Source: Brevundimonas sp. (lineage in GTDB: Bacteria; Pseudomonadota; Alphaproteobacteria; Caulobacterales; Caulobacteraceae). Taken from it: 9,302 nt of DNA. Of the stretch, positions 5,603 to 9,302 are shown in pieces. Where the stretch lies: the NCBI GenBank assembly GCA_020253595.1, contig JADCBH010000165.1, positions 1 to 9,302 of the forward strand, written 5' to 3'. Under the pieces are notes generated by a model. It was not told the DNA's origin. It ran no database searches and was given only the letters and a program-made list of their open reading frames with translations. The stretch's first letter is position 1; each line of letters starts with the position of its first letter. Made by a program: the position numbers and the translations under genes.

Positions 5603-7072
5603 ATGCGACAGGAGGCCGATCACAGGCCGGCCCTGGACCCGGCGAGCGTGCTTACGCCGGGCGACACCTGCTGGCGCATCGAGCCAGCCGACCGACTGGC
5701 GATCCTCATGGAGAATGAGGCCTACTTCGATGCTCTTGCCTCGGCGCTGTCCAAGGCGAGACGGTCGGTGGTCATTCTGGGCTGGCAGTTCGACCCCCGA
5801 ACCCGACTTGATCCCGAAACCCGACCTGGAGACCGACAGGCCGAGATTGGCCATCAGCTGCGCATGCTCGTGAAGACCCGACCCGAGTTGGACGTACGGC
5901 TGCTGATCTGGAAGTCGCCGCTGCTGATTGCGGCGTCACAGGGCTTTTATCCGCATCGGGCGCAGGGCTGGTTCCGCAAGCGTATGGTCGAGTTCCGGCT
6001 TGATCAGCCAGGTCCGCTCGGGGCCTGCCATCATCAGAAGGTCGTCATCATCGATGACGCTGTGGCCTTCTGCGGCGGGGGCGACATCGCGACGGATCGC
6101 TGGGACTCCGAAGTCCATGGCGATCAGGACCCTCGGCGAACGCAACCTTCGGGGGCCATCTCACCGCCCCGCCACGAGACCATGTGCGTCATGGACGGCC
6201 CAGCCGCGCGCGCCCTGGGTGATCTGGCCCGTGAGCGCTGGTTCAGAGCGACGTGGGAACGAACCGTACCGGATCTCGACGGCTTCGACCCCTGGCCCGA
6301 GGGTGTCGAACCGGACTTTCGCGACGTGCCCGTAGGAATCGCTCGGACGGAGCCCCGCCATGGTGGCCGGACCGAGGTTCGCGAGAATGAGCGGCTTCAC
6401 GTGGAAGCCATTCGTCAGGCCAGAAGTTTGATCTATCTGGAGAACCAGTACTTCACGTCGCCTGTGATCGCTGCGGCACTGGCCGAACGGCTCGCCGAAC
6501 CCGACGGGCCCGAGGTCGTGCTCGTGTCTACCGGGCGAAGCCCAAGCTGGTTCGACAGTCTGACGATGGACACGGCTCGCGCCGAGGTCTTGTTCCGCCT
6601 GGAGAGCGCGGACCACCATGACAGGTTCTTCGCCTTCAGTCCCAACACGGCGGGCGGCGAGCCCATCATCGTCCACGCCAAGGTTGCGATCGTGGATGAC
6701 AGGATTCTCCGGATCGGATCGACCAACCTGAACAATCGGTCGCTGGGTATGGACACGGAGTGCGACGTGGCCGCAGCCCCCCAAGACGCGGAGGGTTGGG
6801 ATACCATCCGCCGTTTCCGCCATCGCACGATCGCGCACTTCATCGGCACGACCGTCGCCGAGTTCGCTGCGGCCGAGGCGGCGTTGCAGTCCGCTGGCAA
6901 GGCCATGCGCCAGTTCGAGACCGGTCGTCTGACGCCGCTCGGTGCGACACCGCCGTCCATGATCGAACGTGTGATCGCCGAGTTCCAGATCGGTGATCCC
7001 ATCTCTCCCGCGGACGCCTGGCGACCCTGGAAGCGGAGAAACCGTTCCCAGCGCCCTCAGCCGGCGGGCTGA
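5603..7072 (+). CDS. Phospholipase D family protein with two HKD motifs
   Basis: A 489-residue member of the phospholipase D/cardiolipin synthase superfamily, predicted to hydrolyse or exchange phosphodiester bonds of phospholipids through a phosphohistidine intermediate. Both catalytic motifs are intact: HQKVVIID (H144, K146, D151) followed by AFCGGGDIATDRWD, and HAKVAIVD (H358, K360, D365) followed by GSTNLNNRSLGMDTE. The segments VVILGWQFDPRT (~57-68) and YLENQYFTS (~278-286) are also typical. No membrane segment is seen; related proteins often carry a C-terminal VTT/DedA-like membrane domain, which is absent here. The ATG at 5603 is preferred because GGGAG lies 9 bases upstream and homologues begin near TPGDTCWRIE; an in-frame ATG at 5528 with AAGG upstream would add 25 residues. 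It converges with, and overlaps by 16 bases, an EEP-family gene. Confidence 0.88.
   Translation: MRQEADHRPALDPASVLTPGDTCWRIEPADRLAILMENEAYFDALASALSKARRSVVILGWQFDPRTRLDPETRPGDRQAEIGHQLRMLVKTRPELDVRLLIWKSPLLIAASQGFYPHRAQGWFRKRMVEFRLDQPGPLGACHHQKVVIIDDAVAFCGGGDIATDRWDSEVHGDQDPRRTQPSGAISPPRHETMCVMDGPAARALGDLARERWFRATWERTVPDLDGFDPWPEGVEPDFRDVPVGIARTEPRHGGRTEVRENERLHVEAIRQARSLIYLENQYFTSPVIAAALAERLAEPDGPEVVLVSTGRSPSWFDSLTMDTARAEVLFRLESADHHDRFFAFSPNTAGGEPIIVHAKVAIVDDRILRIGSTNLNNRSLGMDTECDVAAAPQDAEGWDTIRRFRHRTIAHFIGTTVAEFAAAEAALQSAGKAMRQFETGRLTPLGATPPSMIERVIAEFQIGDPISPADAWRPWKRRNRSQRPQPAG
7057..7072. repeat. 16-bp inverted repeat spanning the overlapping stop codons of two convergent genes
   Basis: TCAGCCGGCGGGCTGA has perfect 6-bp arms (TCAGCC and GGCTGA) around GGCG. 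It contains the last codons of both genes: the plus strand reads CAG CCG GCG GGC TGA and the minus strand CAG CCC GCC GGC TGA, so both proteins end Gln-Pro-Ala-Gly-stop. It could form a GC-rich hairpin in either transcript, but no T-run follows on either side, so bidirectional termination is only a possibility. Confidence 0.85.
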
Positions 7073-7794
7073 ACCTCGAAATCGACCACCAGAGGTAGGT
7101 GGTCCGAAGCCATGCGTGTCAGCGGCGAGAAGGGTGCCTTCACTCCGGTGACCCTCACATCGGGCGTGACGAAAACGTGGTCGATGCGGATCGCCGCAAA
7201 ACCCGACGGAAAAGTCTTCACGGAGGGACTGAGCCCAAGCTGTCGCTGGCAGTCTTCCAGCCTGGCAGCGATCGTCCGATAGGGTCGGGTGATGGACGTT
7301 GCGTTGAAGTCGCCGGCCAGCAGTGTCGGTGCCTTGCACTCCGGATGCCCCGCCCAGTCCCTGCCCACCAGAGCGGCCGCTTGAAGTCCCTGTTCGCGAG
7401 GAACCAGGCCCAAGTGGGTGTTGATCACGTTCAGTTCGACGCCTTCGATTTCTATCCTCACCCACAGGGCACCGCGCGGTTCCAACCCCGGGATTCCCTT
7501 GATCGTAGGCAGAGGCCCGGAGCGGATCAGGCGCTCGGGCCAGCGTGTCAGGATGGCGTCGCCGTACTCCTCGGCCTCGATGCGCATGGCCGCGTGAAAC
7601 CGTACAGACATCGACAGCCGGTCGGCGATGGACTGCGCCTGATCCACCCCGCCTGTCCGCGCGCGACCCACGTCGAGCTCCTGCAGACAGACGATGTCCG
7701 GTTCATGCTCGGCGATGACTGCCGCGATGCGATCGACATCCAGCCGTCGATCCACGCCGACGCATCGATGTACATTGTAGGTGAGGATGCGCAC
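7057..7794 (-). CDS. Endonuclease/exonuclease/phosphatase (EEP) family protein
   Basis: A 245-residue metal-dependent phosphodiesterase or phosphomonoesterase of the EEP fold, relatives of which include DNase I, exonuclease III and sphingomyelinase; the substrate is not determined. All core motifs are present in order: TYNVHRC (N7), LQEL (E39), NTHLGL (H127), GDFNA (D162, N164), RIDHVFV (D205, H206) and SDHLPLVVDF (D231, H232). No signal peptide is visible, so it is probably cytoplasmic. The start is a GTG at 7794, placing Met directly before the conserved RILTYNVH strand; no strong ribosome binding site is seen. It follows the second TPM gene by 48 bases on the same strand and may belong to that operon. 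EEP genes of this type are often near PLD-family genes, which here is the convergent neighbour. Confidence 0.88.
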   Translation of the reverse strand: MRILTYNVHRCVGVDRRLDVDRIAAVIAEHEPDIVCLQELDVGRARTGGVDQAQSIADRLSMSVRFHAAMRIEAEEYGDAILTRWPERLIRSGPLPTIKGIPGLEPRGALWVRIEIEGVELNVINTHLGLVPREQGLQAAALVGRDWAGHPECKAPTLLAGDFNATSITRPYRTIAARLEDCQRQLGLSPSVKTFPSGFAAIRIDHVFVTPDVRVTGVKAPFSPLTRMASDHLPLVVDFEVQPAG

Positions 7795-7842
7795 GGCGCG
7801 ACGCGCTAATCCATTTGTTGCCGCTTGGCGACCCGGCCCGGT

Positions 7843-8535
7843 TCAGATTTCGACCAGGCGATCGGCGATCTCGTTGGGATTGCGCGGGCGGGGCGGGAAG
7901 TGCTCGGCGAGAACCTCTCCCACCATCCCGATCGCCGCTTCGAAGCCGTCCGCGGGTCGGTTCGACCCAAGTCCGTCGGTCAGGGCTTCAACGGCCCGCG
8001 CCCAGACAGACTGATCGACCCGCGAATGGATGCCGCTGTCGGCTATGACCTCAACCTGATGATCCTCCAACGCCGCAAAGATCAGAACGCCCGTCCGCTC
8101 CTCGGTGACGTGCAGCCCGTGGGCGAGAAACTGATGAAGCGCGGCCTTGCGAACCCGAGCTCGCCTAACCCCGCGGGGCGTTGCGAGGCGCCGCAGCATC
8201 GGCAGGCGCAGGGCAGCATAGCAAAAGATGAAGATTGCCACCTGGACCAGTGCGTAGGCCGCCAGCGACTGACTTGTCTCGGTCCCACGGCCCGCGAGAT
8301 GGGCTGCATCCCAGCCCGTGGAGATGCCCGGGATCCAGGATGCATTGAAACCCAGGGCGATCAGTCCAAGGGGCACGATGAAAGCCAATCCTGCGGCCCA
8401 AAGCAGGCTTATGTCGCGATAGGACGACACCTCGCGGGCGAGCACGCAGAAGATTTCGCCCGACGGTTGCGACTCCGCCGCTCGGATGGCTTCCGAGATC
8501 CGAGCATGGTCGATTTGCGAGATGCGCTTCACCAT
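7843..8535 (-). CDS. TPM-domain membrane protein (TLP18.3/Psb32/MOLO-1 type)
   Basis: A 230-residue protein likely in the inner membrane, function not established. The N-terminal piece ARISEAIRAAESQPSGEIFCVLAREVSSY (residues 11-39) and the later piece FLAHGLHVTEERTGVLIFAALEDHQVEVIADSGI (136-169) resemble the two halves of a TPM domain. Between them are two hydrophobic segments (~43-63 and ~91-112) and a basic stretch (RRLATPRGVRRARVRK, 115-130). The C-terminal part (ADGFEAAIGMVGEVLAEHFPP, 195-215) matches the end of the domain. Its ATG overlaps the upstream gene's stop as ATGGTGA, suggesting translational coupling. It follows another TPM gene and precedes the EEP gene. The family call is good; the role in envelope maintenance suggested for such proteins is an inference. 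Confidence 0.8.
   Translation of the reverse strand: MVKRISQIDHARISEAIRAAESQPSGEIFCVLAREVSSYRDISLLWAAGLAFIVPLGLIALGFNASWIPGISTGWDAAHLAGRGTETSQSLAAYALVQVAIFIFCYAALRLPMLRRLATPRGVRRARVRKAALHQFLAHGLHVTEERTGVLIFAALEDHQVEVIADSGIHSRVDQSVWARAVEALTDGLGSNRPADGFEAAIGMVGEVLAEHFPPRPRNPNEIADRLVEI
8529..8535 (-). promoter_or_regulatory. ATGGTGA start/stop overlap coupling the two TPM genes
   Basis: On the minus strand the start codon of the second TPM gene (ATG, 8535-8533) and the stop of the first (TGA, 8531-8529) lie in one 7-base string. The upstream bases encode the Gly-rich tail with GGAGGCTCC-type repeats; GGGGGAGC and GGAGG shortly before the ATG may serve as the ribosome binding site. This arrangement supports co-expression by translational coupling. 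Confidence 0.6.
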
Positions 8536-9302
8536 CCGCCGGAGGCTCCCCCACCACCGAAGCTTCCGCCTCCGCCGGAAAAGCCGCCGAAGCCGCCGCC
8601 CCAGTCAGAGCCGCCGGAACGACCTCTGCTCGCGCTTCCCAGAACTTCGGCCGCCGTCCAGACCAGGACCGGATCCAGCCCCCTCCCGCGCCGTCTCCGC
8701 CGACCGCCGCCGGCGGCGCGCAGGATGTTCACGAACAGAAACAGGAAGATGATCGTGATGACGATGGCTGGGTAAGCCGGAAGATCGGCCTCGCTTGGCG
8801 CTGCGGCTGCAGCTCGCGCCTCGGCCTCCGCCGGGTCGAGCCTTAGTTGTGTGTCTATCGCGTCTACGCCTGCTGTGATCCCCCGCTCGAACCCGCCCTC
8901 GCGGAACGGCGGCAGGATCTCGTTCTGAATGATCTGGTTGGACAGGGCGTCGGTCAGGATGGGCTCCAGTCCATAGCCGACCTCGATCCGGACCTTGCGT
9001 TCATTGGGCGCGATGATCAGCAGGACACCGTTGTCTTCGCCTTCCTGACCAATTCCCCAGGTGCGGCCGAGCTGATAGCCGTACTCTTCGATCTCAAGGT
9101 CCTGCAGGCTGTCCACCGTGACCACGACCAGCTGGTCGTTCGTGTCCACTTCCAGAGCCTCGAGCTTGGCGGTGATCTCGGCTTCCCTGGTGTCCGACAG
9201 CAGGCGGGCCTGATCGACCACGCGACCGCTGAGCGACGGAAAGGCGGGCTGGGCTTGAACACCCCCGCCAATCGCCAGAACCGACGTGAGACCGAACAGG
9301 AA
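8529..9302 (-). CDS. YgcG-like TPM-domain protein with signal peptide and Gly-rich tail, 5' end outside window
   Basis: 258 codons are visible (257 residues) and the frame is still open at the right edge, so the start codon is missing. The first visible residues (FLFGLTSVLAIGGGVQAQPAFP) are the end of a signal peptide with likely cleavage after VQA. A GTG at 9219-9221 could be mistaken for the start, but it lies after this signal sequence. The TPM domain follows: VVDQARLLSD, LVVVTVDSLQ, EDNGVLLIIAPNERKVRIEVGYGLE, and PPFREGGFERGI. Then come an Ala-rich linker, a membrane span (AIVITIIFLFLFVNIL), an RRRRR basic patch, and a tail of Gly, Ser and Phe ending in Trp, typical of YgcG-type proteins. 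The protein is thus probably exported with a membrane-anchored domain outside. It overlaps the next TPM gene by 7 bases. In many bacteria a lemA gene precedes this type; that region is not in the window. Confidence 0.88.
   Translation of the reverse strand, partial: FLFGLTSVLAIGGGVQAQPAFPSLSGRVVDQARLLSDTREAEITAKLEALEVDTNDQLVVVTVDSLQDLEIEEYGYQLGRTWGIGQEGEDNGVLLIIAPNERKVRIEVGYGLEPILTDALSNQIIQNEILPPFREGGFERGITAGVDAIDTQLRLDPAEAEARAAAAAPSEADLPAYPAIVITIIFLFLFVNILRAAGGGRRRRRGRGLDPVLVWTAAEVLGSASRGRSGGSDWGGGFGGFSGGGGSFGGGGASGGW

Noticed and set aside
5232..5873. Open frames on both strands across the small gene and PLD start (5232-5873 plus, 5420-5854 minus)
   Set aside because: They overlap the PLD coding region in other frames and show no family features; the 59-residue frame has a far better start signal.
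6161..7465. A 434-codon minus-strand open frame
   Set aside because: It runs antisense through the second HKD motif of the PLD gene and then out of frame across the EEP gene; both overlapped genes have intact catalytic motifs, and the translation shows none.
7796..7806. GCGCGACGCGC, an 11-base inverted repeat just upstream of the EEP start
   Set aside because: It is made only of alternating G and C, common by chance in such GC-rich DNA, and a single-base loop makes a hairpin unlikely.
8540..8720. Repetitive CCGCC/GCCGAAG stretch that looks like a DNA repeat array
   Set aside because: It is explained by Gly codons of the TPM protein's Gly-rich tail and its basic patch; unit spacing is irregular, so it is not a CRISPR or tandem array.
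7825..8775. A 316-codon plus-strand open frame with a run of proline-rich repeats
   Set aside because: It is antisense to both TPM genes; the proline repeats are the reverse complement of the Gly-rich tail codons.

Overview
The window reads as chromosomal DNA of a high-GC alphaproteobacterium, most likely a member of the Caulobacterales (Caulobacter or Brevundimonas type). The main clue is a large protein at 2545-5145 with a proline-rich start, two membrane segments and a very long Ala-rich coiled coil, which is the architecture of the new-pole marker TipN of Caulobacter. Coding is dense, with GC-rich third codon positions throughout. I see no RNA genes, insertion sequences, CRISPR arrays or phage genes, and no gene-free stretch longer than about 170 bases.

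Layout. (1) 1-612, minus strand: a DUF423 small membrane protein followed by the start of a prolyl aminopeptidase that runs off the left edge. (2) 663-1811, plus strand: a major facilitator transporter of the phenylpropionate-permease-like type, divergent from DUF423 across a 50-base gap that holds a 13-bp inverted repeat. (3) 1804-5432, minus strand: a 59-residue single-membrane-span protein with a GTG start and strong ribosome binding site, then tipN, then a protein resembling pyroglutamyl peptidase I whose catalytic residues appear to be missing. That last frame follows the tipN stop codon in the same reading frame. (4) 5603-7072, plus strand: a two-HKD phospholipase D family enzyme. (5) 7057-9302, minus strand: a likely operon of two TPM-domain proteins (the first cut by the right edge, the two overlapping as ATGGTGA) and an endonuclease/exonuclease/phosphatase family protein.

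How it fits together. The tipN block concerns cell polarity, and its two small neighbours are the least explained genes here. The PLD and EEP enzymes are commonly found near each other and may act on phospholipids or other phosphodiesters. The TPM pair looks like an envelope-associated module. Both convergent gene pairs end in overlapping stop codons nested in a perfect TCAGC...GCTGA inverted repeat. No wholly new multi-gene system is evident. The best leads are the dead peptidase-like gene after tipN, its unusual start, and the small membrane protein before tipN.
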